Part shown: one piece after another, positions 33,183 to 41,832 of the stretch
Layout: each line of letters opens with the position of its first letter
Position numbering within the stretch: the stretch's first letter is position 1
From: Acetanaerobacterium elongatum
GTDB lineage: Bacteria; Bacillota; Clostridia; Oscillospirales; Ruminococcaceae
Reading direction: 5' to 3'
Length of the DNA: 64,000 bases
Assembly: GCF_900103835.1 (NCBI RefSeq)
Contig: NZ_FNID01000006.1
Location: 29,587 to 93,586 of the forward strand
Made by a program: the position numbers and the translations under genes
The notes under the pieces: model-generated
What the model was told of the DNA's origin: nothing
Seen by the model: the letters and a program-made list of their open reading frames with translations, nothing else
Databases searched by the model: none

Positions 33183-35777
33183 ATGAAATGGCACAGCGCC
33201 GCGGCGGCGCAGCTTTGCACAATCTATGGCACCGATGAAGAAAAGGGGCTTACCCAAGCGCGTTATACAACTATTCTGCAAAAATACGGTAAGAACGAAA
33301 TAAGAAGGCCCTGGAAGAAGGGTTTTCTCTGTTGCCTTTGCCTGCAGCTCAAAAGCGTATTGAACCTTTTTATGGCTGTGGTTTTTGTACTTGCCTTACT
33401 GCTCTTTTGCCTTGGTATAGGCACTGCGGGAGCCGTGTGGGTTACCGGCCTTGCCGCGACGATAAATATCCTGCTGGGCGCTACTATGGAATACCGTTCA
33501 AGGGTACCGCTCAAGGGCTTCAGCCGGATAACTGCGGCGACGGTGCGTGCGGTGCGCGAGGGGCAGACCGTAAACGTGCCTGCCGAGGATCTGGTGCCCG
33601 GGGATATTATTCTGCTAAGTGCAGGCGAACGCATCCCGGCCGATGCCCGTCTGCTGGAGTGCTGCCGGCTTACCTGCGATGAATACGCACTTACATACAG
33701 CCATAGCGCTGTTGTCAAAAACGCGGGAGTAGTACTGGAAGAGGATACCCCCCTAGCAGAGCGGGTAAATATGGTTTATTGCAATACGATGGTGCAGGCA
33801 GGCACCGCGCGTGCAATGGTTACCGCCACCGGTGCCGATACAGAGTTTGCAATCCAGGCGGAGGAATCCGCATGGGGTGAGCCATCTGCAGCAACAAAGC
33901 GCCTTTCTCAAGCGGGGTTAATAGCCATAGCAATTCTGGTTATTGCCACAGCTGGTGCGGTTATTGGAGCATTGTTTATGCATACGAGTCCCTCACAGCT
34001 TTTTTTAACTCTTTTTACCGCAGCAGCTGCCGCAATTCCCTTTACATTGACTGCAGCGGCTGCCATTTCAGCCAAAACAGGGGTAAAACATCTGGCTGAA
34101 AACGGTGCGGCCTTTAAAGATATTAAGGCCATCGAAACCCTTGCTCAAGCCACCGTGCTCTGCACCGGTAAGACCGGCATCCTCACGCAGGGAGAGATGG
34201 TTGTGAAGCAGCTTTGGGCGGGAGACAGACCGTTTTCGCTCAGCGCCAAGCTGCCTGAAAACGTGCTCGCATTGCTTAAGCTTGCTGTCTTATGCTGTAA
34301 TGATGAGCAGGATTACCAGTCTTCCCTCAGCCCTGCCGATACTGCCTTGATGAACGCCGCGATGCGTAACGGGCTGAAGAAGCAGCGGCTGGACGAAGCC
34401 TATCCGCTGGCGGAGGAAAACGCCGTAATCTGTGAAGCCCAGAGAACAATCGCTGTTCGTCATGTGAACGGCGTGCCGCTGCCCATTATAAAGGGTGCCT
34501 TTGAGGCGGTTGCTCCGCTCTGTGCGGGAGGCCTTGCCGAGGATGCCGCAAAGGCATACAGAAATATGTGCGACTTGAACCTGACGGTTGTTGCTGTCGC
34601 CTATCAGCCATCGGGTGTGCTAACTGCATCACTGAAAGGGCTTACTCTTGCGGGGCTTATCGGCTTGTACGACCCGTTAAGGGCTGATGCGCAGGCCGCC
34701 ATTGAGGATTTTATTTCAATGGGTGTTACACCGATTCTGTTAACCGGTGAGGATACCGAATCGGCCTGTTACGCTGCGGAAGCCTTGGGTATTCTTAAGA
34801 ACGAACGGCAGGCCATCTCAGGCGCAGACATTGCTGCATTTACCGATGAGGAGCTTTCGGCGGTGGTGGGAACACTTACCGTCTATTCGGGTATCTCTGC
34901 CTTTGACCGGGCAAGGGTGGTGCGCGCGTGGCAGAAAAAGGGGCACACAGTGCTTGCTGTCGGCAGCGACACCGGCTCTTTGCCAGCGTTCGAAACAGCA
35001 GACTCGGCCTGCTGCGCGCAGGATAGTTCGGACCAGGCACTGCAAGCCTTGGCAGATGTCATCACCGCAAAGGGCGGTCTATTGCCGGTGGCGGAAGCCC
35101 TGCGCGGGGCAAGAAGCATGATTATAAGCCTTAAAAGGCCAGCCGGCTACCTTTGTGTATGCGCCTGCGCGCTCGCTTTTACGGCTGCGGCCTTGATCTG
35201 GCTTGGTGCGGGGGGGCTGCCTCTCTTGGCACAAACTCTGTTTATCGGTGCTTTCATAAGCCTGCCGTTTGCGCTGGCGCTCAGCATACAGGCCCCTAAA
35301 AAGGCAGAACGTACCGAGTTGGTGCCCTTACCCAGCCAAAGCCTGCTTTCCATGGGAGCGGTGTTGAGCTGCGGACTGAAGGGCTTAATAACTGCCTTGG
35401 CCGCTGTGGGCGCTTATCTGATTGGGAGCAGACTGTTTATCACCGACCTTCAAGAACCCTCCGCTGCCACAGGAAGTACCATGCTGTTTTTGGTGCTGCT
35501 GCTGGCACAACCGCTATTGGCATCAGTTTTTAAAACTAACAGCGTGTCTGGTACAGGCTCATCCGGCGCAAGCTATGGCTTGGCTGTTTTTATTACGCTG
35601 CTTTCGGCAGTTGGAATTGCCTTTTGGCGCTCGCTTGCGGCACTGTTGGGGGTAACTCCTTTAAGCTTTGTTCATTGGGGTGCCGCAGTAATGGTTACCG
35701 CCGTGCTGGGTGCGGTTTTGTGGGCTATTCAGGTGATAGAAGTCTTATATAGGGCAGTAACCCGAAAGGAAAGGTAG
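33183..35777 (+). CDS. P-type ATPase homologue lacking catalytic residues (pseudoenzyme)
   Basis: Intact 864-residue frame with the full architecture of a P2-type cation ATPase: N-terminal cytoplasmic segment with LTQARYTTILQKYGKNEI, helices M1-M2 (about 55-105), actuator domain (about 115-235), M3-M4, P and N domains (about 320-630) and about six C-terminal helices. The catalytic motifs are altered: TGES is TYSH (171-174), PEGL is PFTL (286-289), DKTGT is GKTGI with Gly329 replacing the phosphorylated Asp, TGD is TGE (521-523), and TGDGVND is VGSDTGS (about 593-599). KGAFE (437-441) in the nucleotide domain and DPLR (497-500) are kept. Phosphoenzyme formation looks impossible. No frameshift is seen, so a non-pumping role under selection is likely. 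Monocistronic. Confidence 0.85.
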   Translation: MKWHSAAAAQLCTIYGTDEEKGLTQARYTTILQKYGKNEIRRPWKKGFLCCLCLQLKSVLNLFMAVVFVLALLLFCLGIGTAGAVWVTGLAATINILLGATMEYRSRVPLKGFSRITAATVRAVREGQTVNVPAEDLVPGDIILLSAGERIPADARLLECCRLTCDEYALTYSHSAVVKNAGVVLEEDTPLAERVNMVYCNTMVQAGTARAMVTATGADTEFAIQAEESAWGEPSAATKRLSQAGLIAIAILVIATAGAVIGALFMHTSPSQLFLTLFTAAAAAIPFTLTAAAAISAKTGVKHLAENGAAFKDIKAIETLAQATVLCTGKTGILTQGEMVVKQLWAGDRPFSLSAKLPENVLALLKLAVLCCNDEQDYQSSLSPADTALMNAAMRNGLKKQRLDEAYPLAEENAVICEAQRTIAVRHVNGVPLPIIKGAFEAVAPLCAGGLAEDAAKAYRNMCDLNLTVVAVAYQPSGVLTASLKGLTLAGLIGLYDPLRADAQAAIEDFISMGVTPILLTGEDTESACYAAEALGILKNERQAISGADIAAFTDEELSAVVGTLTVYSGISAFDRARVVRAWQKKGHTVLAVGSDTGSLPAFETADSACCAQDSSDQALQALADVITAKGGLLPVAEALRGARSMIISLKRPAGYLCVCACALAFTAAALIWLGAGGLPLLAQTLFIGAFISLPFALALSIQAPKKAERTELVPLPSQSLLSMGAVLSCGLKGLITALAAVGAYLIGSRLFITDLQEPSAATGSTMLFLVLLLAQPLLASVFKTNSVSGTGSSGASYGLAVFITLLSAVGIAFWRSLAALLGVTPLSFVHWGAAVMVTAVLGAVLWAIQVIEVLYRAVTRKER

Positions 35778-35983
35778 CAGGTATTGCTCAGCCTCGTATT
35801 TTATTTTTCTTTTATATCTATTGCTGAAAAACCGTCATAATGCATTAAATTCGCATGAATACCAAAGAAAACCCTGTGAATTTGTCATATTTGATGGGTA
35901 GCTTTTTGTACTGAAAATAGAGTAAAATAGAGTAAATCGCCGTTTAAGTATGCAGACCGCCATGAGATTGAGGAGGCAGACCT

Positions 35984-37087
35984 ATGCCCCGCTACGGTTT
36001 AAAAAGACTCTTTTTGCTTCTGCTTATTCCGGCTTCGATGATTGTAATATTAATTGCCACCAAGAACTCCGCATGGGTTGAGGAGTACTTTTCCAGGGGC
36101 TTATATATCATCCTTTGCCCTGCCTTCACCTCACTTTCAGGCTTATTCCCTTTTTCGGTGAGCGAACTGCTGATCTATGGCGGCATACTGGCTTTAATTA
36201 TTATAACGGTTCGAACGGTTCGTAATGCCGTTAAGGATCAGGATCGACGAGGCTATACCGTTTATACATATGTTGCAAATATTGCAGTAATTACCGCGGT
36301 GCTGTACGCCTGCTTTGTGTTTGGCTGTGGCCTGAATTATTACCGTGTGCCCTTTGCCCAGACAGCGGGCCTTACGGTACGTGAATCCTCCCCCGAGGAG
36401 CTCAAGGCGCTCTGTACTGAGCTTGTAAACAAAGCAAACACGCAGTCGCAGTATATTGCGGCAGATGAGAACGGTGAAACCAAGCTTCCGGTAAGTGACC
36501 TTCAAACTGCCGACAATGCGGTAGCCGCCATGAAGAGCATTTCAAAGCAATACCCCTTTATGCGCGGGCTCTACTCTAGGCCCAAGCCGGTGCTATCATC
36601 AAAGCTGATGTCACTTGCCAATATTACCGGTATCTACTTCCCATTCACCTTCGAGGCCAACGTGAATGTGGATGTTCCCGACTATGCCATCCCGGCCACG
36701 ATGTGCCATGAGCTCGCTCACCAGCGCGGCTTTATGCGGGAGGATGAAGCAAACTTTATCTCTTACATGGCCTGCCGAAACTCAAACAATTCATATTTTA
36801 TTTATTCCGGAACACTTAGTGCCATCTCGTTTGCGTTTGATTCACTCCGGGGTGTTGATCCGGCGGCTTATGATGAGCTGTACGGCCAGCTTTCTGAAGG
36901 GATTAAGCAAGATTTTGCCGCCTACAACCGCTACTGGCATAAGTATGAAGGGGTGGTGAGCCAGGTATCCACCTCGGTTAACAACGCTTACCTCAAGGCC
37001 AACAACCAGAGCGACGGGGTTTTCAGCTACGGCAGAATGGTAGACCTAATGCTGGCTGAGTATCGTCAGCGCAACAGCCTTTCATAA
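35984..37087 (+). CDS. DUF3810 family membrane protein with zinc-peptidase-like motif
   Basis: 367 residues. Three hydrophobic helices occupy roughly 8-30, 40-80 and 95-120, followed by an extracytoplasmic domain. That domain contains MCHELAHQRGFMREDEANF, in which HELAH plus the downstream acidic EDEAN segment resembles a gluzincin-type zinc site. LTGIYFPFTFEANVNVD-like ITGIYFPFTFEANVNVD precedes it, as in DUF3810. The function is unproven; a membrane-bound metallopeptidase is the inference. GAGGAGGCAG lies upstream of the ATG. A strong terminator follows. Confidence 0.83.
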   Translation: MPRYGLKRLFLLLLIPASMIVILIATKNSAWVEEYFSRGLYIILCPAFTSLSGLFPFSVSELLIYGGILALIIITVRTVRNAVKDQDRRGYTVYTYVANIAVITAVLYACFVFGCGLNYYRVPFAQTAGLTVRESSPEELKALCTELVNKANTQSQYIAADENGETKLPVSDLQTADNAVAAMKSISKQYPFMRGLYSRPKPVLSSKLMSLANITGIYFPFTFEANVNVDVPDYAIPATMCHELAHQRGFMREDEANFISYMACRNSNNSYFIYSGTLSAISFAFDSLRGVDPAAYDELYGQLSEGIKQDFAAYNRYWHKYEGVVSQVSTSVNNAYLKANNQSDGVFSYGRMVDLMLAEYRQRNSLS

Positions 37088-37099
37088 CCATAAAACAGC

Positions 37100-37129
37100 G
37101 GCCGCTTCCGGTAAAAACCAGAAGCGGCC
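37100..37129. terminator. Intrinsic terminator between convergent genes
   Basis: GGCCGCTTCCGG (37100-37111) and CCAGAAGCGGCC (37118-37129) form a 12-bp stem with one mismatch, loop TAAAAA, followed by TATTGTTT. It serves the DUF3810 gene and perhaps the convergent ybaK gene. Confidence 0.82.
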
Positions 37130-37162
37130 TATTGTTTCTGCCTGCCCCGTTGTTAACGTGGA

Positions 37163-37645
37163 TTATCCTTCCTGCCAGCCCTTGCACACATCCACCCATT
37201 CACGGCTTCGGGAAATAGTAAACAGTTCTTCACAGGTGAGCTCTACAGCTGAGTTGCTGCTGCCAGCAGCAGGATAAACAGTATCAAATCGCTTTAGCGA
37301 CAGATCGATATACACCGCTACATCGGGGTTTTCTATCGCAAAGGGGCAAACACCGCCCACGGCATGGCCGGTAAGCTGTAAGGCCTCCTCCGGGGTAAGC
37401 ATGGTAGCCTTGATGCCAAAATGAGCCTTGTATTTGCTGTTGTCAATCTTTGCGTCACCCGCCGCGACAATTAGGGTGCAGCCACCGCTACCGTTCGTAA
37501 ACGAGATGGTTTTTGCGATACGGGAGGGACTTACGCCAAGCGCCTCAGCCGCCAGCGCAACGGTGGCGCTTGAAACCGAAAACTCGGTCACTGCGCTGTC
37601 TTTACCGTACTGGGCAAGATATTTTTTTACCTTTTCTACTGACAT
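37163..37645 (-). CDS. YbaK/EbsC family aminoacyl-tRNA deacylase
   Basis: 160-residue single-domain editing protein of the YbaK/ProX superfamily, which hydrolyses mischarged tRNA (Cys- or Ala-tRNA(Pro) in studied members). AKTISFTNGSGGCTLIVAAG contains the conserved K-T-X3 strand. Then follow DNSKYKAHFGIKATMLTPEE and GHAVGGVCPFAI, the loop carrying the GXXPXG-like motif (GGVCPF). It sits 13 bp downstream of a PPOX-family gene, probably in one transcript. The exact tRNA substrate cannot be deduced. Confidence 0.87.
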   Translation of the reverse strand: MSVEKVKKYLAQYGKDSAVTEFSVSSATVALAAEALGVSPSRIAKTISFTNGSGGCTLIVAAGDAKIDNSKYKAHFGIKATMLTPEEALQLTGHAVGGVCPFAIENPDVAVYIDLSLKRFDTVYPAAGSSNSAVELTCEELFTISRSREWVDVCKGWQEG

Positions 37646-37657
37646 ACATAACGTCCT

Positions 37658-38077
37658 TTATAACTGAATCTTTTCTTTGGGGGCAAAATTGTTTTCCATC
37701 GTCCAGGTAACCGCCGTACCGCTTTTCAGCCTGAATACAGAGAAGGTTTCCAAAAAGCCGGGATTGCTCCGCCACGGCTGCAAAAAGGCGCGGGTCGGGT
37801 GGTTAAAGATCTCCTCATTCAGGCCGGCATCCTTTACAAGCTCCAACGTGCCGCTGATTCTAATCTGTACGGCTCCGCAGGCAAAACAGAGCTCGGCCTT
37901 GGGGTTTGCCATGATTTGCTTGAATAAATCCTTCTTAGAGCTGGTGTGAAAGATGATGCCGTTTTCATCGGCCTTAAACAGCAGCATGCCGCGCACTCGG
38001 GGCTGGTCATCCTCTACCGTTGCCAGATAAAAAGACGGATGCTTGGTGATTGCCTCAAAAATCTCGTTCCTAGTCAT
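37658..38077 (-). CDS. Pyridoxamine 5'-phosphate oxidase-family flavoprotein
   Basis: 139-residue split-barrel protein of the PNPOx-like superfamily. FYLATVEDDQPRVRGMLLFK and GIIFHTSSKKDLFKQI are the flavin-phosphate binding strands, with RISGTLELVKD completing the barrel. It binds FMN or F420-like flavin; the substrate is unknown. True PdxH residues are not evident and the protein is shorter, so it should not be called PdxH. It is the promoter-proximal gene of a pair with the YbaK-like deacylase. Confidence 0.83.
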   Translation of the reverse strand: MTRNEIFEAITKHPSFYLATVEDDQPRVRGMLLFKADENGIIFHTSSKKDLFKQIMANPKAELCFACGAVQIRISGTLELVKDAGLNEEIFNHPTRAFLQPWRSNPGFLETFSVFRLKSGTAVTWTMENNFAPKEKIQL

Positions 38078-38237
38078 ACGAAAACCTCCCTGATGTCAGT
38101 ACCAATTTTACCTTATAAGCAGTTTAAAGTATATGGGCATTATACTCGGGCAGGGCACAAAATGCAAGTATTCAGGATTATATGTGCAATTGAGGTAAAA
38201 AAAGGCGTATTTGCAGATATACTTTTAAATTAGAATA

Positions 38238-38246
38238 TGATATAAT
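38238..38246 (+). promoter_or_regulatory. Candidate extended -10 promoter of mltG
   Basis: TGATATAAT (TG at 38238-38239, TATAAT at 38241-38246) is a perfect extended -10 element about 60 bp before the mltG start. No clear -35 is present, as is common for this promoter type. Confidence 0.5.
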
Positions 38247-38308
38247 TATTAAGGTCGAAATTCAGGTAAAAGCCTGCAACCCCATGCATAAAATTAGAGG
38301 TGCCAGCC

Positions 38309-39235
38309 TTGAAGAAAATGTTTTTATCATCAGGAATATTAGCTCTCGCGGCAGCACTTGTACTCACTGCCTGCGGTGAGTCAACGGGAAATATCGGTTC
38401 CTCGGCCGAAAGCCTAAACAGCTCATCGGGGATTTGGTCACTTCAAAGCTCCGTTACTACTTCCCTGACGGCGGGAACGTCTGAAGAATCAACGGCCTCA
38501 CAGCAATCCTCTTCCGAAGAGCCTCTTACTATGTCGGTTACCATCCCCGAGGGGTATACTCTTGCCCGTATCGGTATGCTGCTGGAGGAGAAGGGTATCT
38601 GCACGACGGACGAATTCATTAATGCGAGCCAGACAGGGGATTTCAGTGAGTTCCCCTTGGTAGCACAGCAGACCGAAAACCCCAACCGATGCTTTAAGCT
38701 GGAGGGGCTTTTATTCCCCGATACATACGAGATTTATACCGGCGACGGGCCGGACGCCATTATCCGCCGGATGCTTGCCCATACAGAAGAGAAGATAGAC
38801 AATACCCTGCGTGCGCAGATTAAGGATAGCGGCTTTACCGTGGATGAGATCATCACGATGGCCTCGATTATTGAAAAAGAGGCCTTCGGCAGTGAAGAGA
38901 TGCCAAAGATTTCATCAGTGCTGCACAACCGCCTCAGCGATAAAATGAAGCTTCAGTGTGATGTAACCATTACCTATGTAGAGGGCGCCATCAAGCCCTT
39001 TATTTCGGGGGATATCAATCGTTACAACAAGTATTATAATACCTATAAGTGCGCTGCGCTGCCGGCCGGAGCCATCTGTAACCCGGGGTTGGATGCCATC
39101 AAGGCAGCTGTTAATCCCGCGCAGACCGATTATCTTTATTTTGTGACTGACAAGAAAAACAACTATTATTATGCCGCAACATGGGAGGAGCACCAGCAGA
39201 ATCTTGTAGCAGCCGGTGTATCGTCGGCCACTTAA
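38309..39235 (+). CDS. mltG: Endolytic transglycosylase MltG, lipoprotein form
   Basis: 308-residue MltG/YceG-like lytic transglycosylase that cuts nascent glycan strands and so limits chain length. It starts at a TTG six bases after AGAGGTG. The N-terminus MKKMFLSSGILALAAALVLT followed by ACGES is a lipoprotein signal with Cys22 as the lipidated residue. A Ser/Thr-rich linker spans about 25-70. A LysM-like subdomain begins at VTIPEGYTLARIGMLLEEKG. The catalytic region has MASIIEKEAFG with Glu189 in the catalytic position and LHNRLSDKMKLQCDVTITY. Most homologues are held by a transmembrane helix, so the lipid anchor is a variation. Confidence 0.9.
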   Translation: MKKMFLSSGILALAAALVLTACGESTGNIGSSAESLNSSSGIWSLQSSVTTSLTAGTSEESTASQQSSSEEPLTMSVTIPEGYTLARIGMLLEEKGICTTDEFINASQTGDFSEFPLVAQQTENPNRCFKLEGLLFPDTYEIYTGDGPDAIIRRMLAHTEEKIDNTLRAQIKDSGFTVDEIITMASIIEKEAFGSEEMPKISSVLHNRLSDKMKLQCDVTITYVEGAIKPFISGDINRYNKYYNTYKCAALPAGAICNPGLDAIKAAVNPAQTDYLYFVTDKKNNYYYAATWEEHQQNLVAAGVSSAT

Positions 39236-39297
39236 CCCGCACAATTGACAGCCTGATTTTTACAAATAAAAATAACGAGAAAAAGAGAAAATTGCTA

Positions 39298-39327
39298 TTG
39301 ACGAACGCCCAAGGTTAATGTTATAAT
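39298..39327 (+). promoter_or_regulatory. tRNA-Leu promoter
   Basis: TTGACG (39298-39303), an 18-bp spacer and TATAAT (39322-39327), ending 14 bp before the mature tRNA 5' end. Confidence 0.85.
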
Positions 39328-39341
39328 AAATTTCGCGATGT

Positions 39342-39425
39342 GCGGCAGTGCTGGAACTGGCAGACAGGCACGTTTGAGGGGCGTGTGTCTCTGACGTACG
39401 GGTTCAAGTCCCGTTTGCCGCACCA
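39342..39425 (+). tRNA. tRNA-Leu (anticodon GAG)
   Basis: The acceptor stem GCGGCAG pairs with TTGCCGC, followed by discriminator A and an encoded CCA (39423-39425). The anticodon stem CACGT/GCGTG encloses the loop TTGAGGG, giving anticodon GAG for CUC/CUU. A long variable arm and the T loop GGTTCAAGTCC are present, as expected of a class II tRNA. It is a single gene with its own promoter. Confidence 0.95.
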
Positions 39426-39461
39426 ATAATAAACACAAGCCTAAAAGCTAGTGTTTACTGT

Positions 39462-39497
39462 AAAGGAAGACCCAACCGAAAGGTTGGGTCTTCCTTT
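39462..39497 (+). terminator. Terminator after tRNA-Leu
   Basis: AAAGGAAGACCCAACC (39462-39477), tetraloop GAAA and GGTTGGGTCTTCCTTT (39482-39497), a perfect 16-bp stem. Confidence 0.9.
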
Positions 39498-39584
39498 GCT
39501 GTATCTATATTGAGTGCTAGATAACAATTCATTGATAAAAAATGTATAACATGTACCACGGGACACGTTAGGAAACTTTCCCTT

Positions 39585-39803
39585 CTATGCAGTTTGAGAA
39601 ATAAGTAGTGCAAGAGGTTTTTTGATTTCCGAGTAAGAAAACTGTGCTGTAATACTAAAATCAAAATCCAGTTCACCTTCTGTATTCCTTGTTATGGTTA
39701 TTCTATCAACCATTCTTTGAATGGCAGCATAAGATAATTCGTCGATTGATTCGACATGCTTTTCAAATATCTCTACTGCATTAGGCTTGGCAAAATATAC
39801 ATA
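39585..39803 (-). pseudogene. Decayed gene fragment, possibly a recombinase C-terminus
   Basis: On the minus strand a frame of 72 codons without a start runs to TAG at 39585-39587. It reads like real protein: IDELSYAAIQRMVDRITITR, then ELDFDFSITAQFSYSEIKKP. The MVDRITITR...LDFDF pattern recalls the tail of serine recombinases. A second frame just upstream (NKSNQESDMYILP) suggests a frameshift. It lies 160 bp after the tRNA gene in AT-richer sequence. The assignment is tentative. Confidence 0.3.
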
Positions 39804-40105
39804 TCACTTTCTTGATTAGACTTGTTAAACATTCGATTAAATGACAAGAAGTTAGTTTAGTAAGCGAAAGAACAGAAGCTTTTGATTATAATCATATTGA
39901 TTTTTACTAATATATAGAAAGGAGTTTTTGTACGCGGAGAACCTCGATTTTTCTCACCACTATGCGGGTTTGAGAAGTGTTTTTTTGATTCGGGATGAGC
40001 AGCGAACTTTTTGACCCTGTTTGACCATGATATTTTTTGAGCCTCTGTCATATCGTATGTAAAACATTTTTGTTGTAAATATTGTAGAATATATCCTATT
40101 ATTCA
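39804..40105. other. AT-rich intergenic remnant region
   Basis: No credible gene. A 64-codon minus-strand frame (39857-40051) contains RVKKFAAHPESKKHFSNPHS, which looks protein-like but matches nothing I can name, and it has no ribosome binding site. Together with the fragment to its left it may be debris of an integrated element. Confidence 0.35.
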
Positions 40106-40134
40106 TTGTTATTTTTGTAATTCAGTGCTATAAT
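40106..40134 (+). promoter_or_regulatory. Promoter of the DUF4143 ATPase gene
   Basis: TTGTTA (40106-40111), a 17-bp spacer and TATAAT (40129-40134), with TGC immediately before the -10 (extended -10). It lies 32 bp before the start codon. Confidence 0.75.
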
Positions 40135-40165
40135 ATACTTGTAACATTAAATGGAGGTTGCGAGT

Positions 40166-41479
40166 ATGTACAGAATAGCAATCGAAAATCTATATAAATG
40201 GAAAGAAAGCAAGCATCGTAAGCCACTAATTATTGAAGGTGCTAGGCAGGTTGGTAAGACTTGGCTAATGAAAGAGTTCGGCAAAAAAGCCTATGCTGAT
40301 ACTGTATATATTAACTTCGATTCTAATTCCAGAATGACGGAGCTGTTTGCATCAGACCTTGATACGGACCGTCTGATTATGGGGCTGGAGCTTTATGCCG
40401 GGCGAAAAATCAATCCGGACAATACGCTGCTGATTTTTGACGAGGTGCAGGAAGTTCCGAGAGCACTTTCCTCTCTAAAATATTTTTACGAGAACGCACC
40501 ACAATATCATATTGTTTGTGCTGGATCACTCCTGGGTATTGCTTTGCATCAGGGGACTTCTTTCCCCGTAGGCAAGGTAGATTTTCTGAAACTTTATCCG
40601 CTGTCCTTCAAAGAGTTTTTGATGGCAACCGGAAACGAGCGTTTCGCAGAGCTGCTTGACAAGCAGGATTATCCGATGATAACCTCTTTCAAGCAGAACT
40701 ATATCGATGCAATCAAGCATTACTATTTCGTCGGCGGTATGCCGGAGGCGGTACAGAGCTTTGCTGATGATAAAGATTTCAACGAAGTACGTAATATTCA
40801 CAAGCGAATTCTTGCAGCTTACGAACAGGATTTTTTCAAGCACGCACCCTATGAAATCGTGCCAAAAATCCGTATGATCTGGAACAGTATTCCCTCACAG
40901 CTTGCTAAAGAAAATAAGAAATTCGTCTATGGCCTTGTGCGTGAAGGTGGACGGGCAAAGGAATATGAAACGGCAATCATGTGGCTTTCCGACTGCGGGC
41001 TTATCCATAGGGTCAGCCGTGTGAGCGCGGCGGGCTTCCCACTGAAAGCCTATGAAGATTTGAAGGCCTTCAAGCTGTTCATAGTTGATGTAGGACTTCT
41101 AGGCTGTATGACCGGGCTACGTCAGAGCACGCTGCTTGACGGCAATGATTTGTTTACCGAATTCAAAGGTGCACTGACAGAACAGTATGTCTGTCAGCAG
41201 TTGAAAACAATTGACGATTTAGGCGTTTATTATTATACCAATGACCGAGGTTCCTGCGAGATTGATTTTGTTATCGATACTGGCGAGCTGATCATTCCGG
41301 TTGAAGTTAAAGCGGAAGTTAATCTTAAAGCCAAAAGTCTGCGGGTATATAAGGATAAATACAATCCCGCACTTTCCGTCCGTACATCTATGGCAGATTA
41401 CAAGAGAGAAGAGTGGATTGTGAATCTACCGCTGTATGCAGTAGAGAATATCAATAAACTCGGCAAACCATTGGAGTAA
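40166..41479 (+). CDS. AAA ATPase with DUF4143 domain
   Basis: 437-residue protein. The N-terminal AAA_14 domain has Walker A EGARQVGKTWLM and Walker B LLIFDEVQEV, then a sensor-like CAGSLLGIALH. The C-terminal DUF4143 domain has the nuclease-like GALTEQYVCQQL, YYYTNDRGSCEIDFVID and EVKAE, which matches the E-D-EXK arrangement of a PD-(D/E)XK fold. GGAGG lies eight bases before the ATG at 40166. Such genes are common in mobile and accessory DNA; no biological role is established. AT content and the neighbouring fragments suggest acquisition next to the tRNA. Confidence 0.9.
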   Translation: MYRIAIENLYKWKESKHRKPLIIEGARQVGKTWLMKEFGKKAYADTVYINFDSNSRMTELFASDLDTDRLIMGLELYAGRKINPDNTLLIFDEVQEVPRALSSLKYFYENAPQYHIVCAGSLLGIALHQGTSFPVGKVDFLKLYPLSFKEFLMATGNERFAELLDKQDYPMITSFKQNYIDAIKHYYFVGGMPEAVQSFADDKDFNEVRNIHKRILAAYEQDFFKHAPYEIVPKIRMIWNSIPSQLAKENKKFVYGLVREGGRAKEYETAIMWLSDCGLIHRVSRVSAAGFPLKAYEDLKAFKLFIVDVGLLGCMTGLRQSTLLDGNDLFTEFKGALTEQYVCQQLKTIDDLGVYYYTNDRGSCEIDFVIDTGELIIPVEVKAEVNLKAKSLRVYKDKYNPALSVRTSMADYKREEWIVNLPLYAVENINKLGKPLE

Positions 41480-41722
41480 GGCAAGGTGGAGGCGTTAATT
41501 AAGATATTCGTTTGCAGTTAGGAATATAAATATTTATCGTGCGGTTGCTGGCGGAACCGGCCATAGCCGGCTGTTGTTAAGTGATTATCCGTCCTTTACG
41601 AAGGCCGCTGAACACAGAAAAGAATAATTTACCATAGAATGAACTAAAATATAGTCAGAAGCCTTATTAGGCACTTAACATAGATAAATTCATTTATAAT
41701 GGGCTGACAAAAACCATTTTGT
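41480..41722. other. Intergenic region upstream of unknown membrane protein
   Basis: About 240 bp with no ORF. A short hairpin with AACCGGC/GCCGGCT arms lies near 41555-41573, without a T-run. Nothing else was recognised. Confidence 0.4.
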
Positions 41723-41751
41723 TTGAAATTGCCATAAGAATGTGCTATGAT
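41723..41751 (+). promoter_or_regulatory. Candidate promoter of the membrane protein gene at 41833
   Basis: TTGAAA (41723-41728), a 17-bp spacer and TATGAT (41746-41751) preceded by TGC (extended -10). Confidence 0.65.
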
Positions 41752-41832
41752 TAGAATTACGATTATTAATTGGGCTTTCTGAAACATTATGTGACGTTTC
41801 TCTGGAGGCCGTCTGTTTGGGAGATGTTATAA

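Noticed and set aside
37946..38233. 95-residue plus-strand frame between the PPOX gene and mltG
   Set aside because: Mostly antisense to the PPOX gene and its promoter region, with no start signal.
39455..39676. 73-residue minus-strand frame next to the tRNA-Leu terminator
   Set aside because: It reads through the terminator hairpin, and the alternative frame at 39585-39803 looks far more protein-like.
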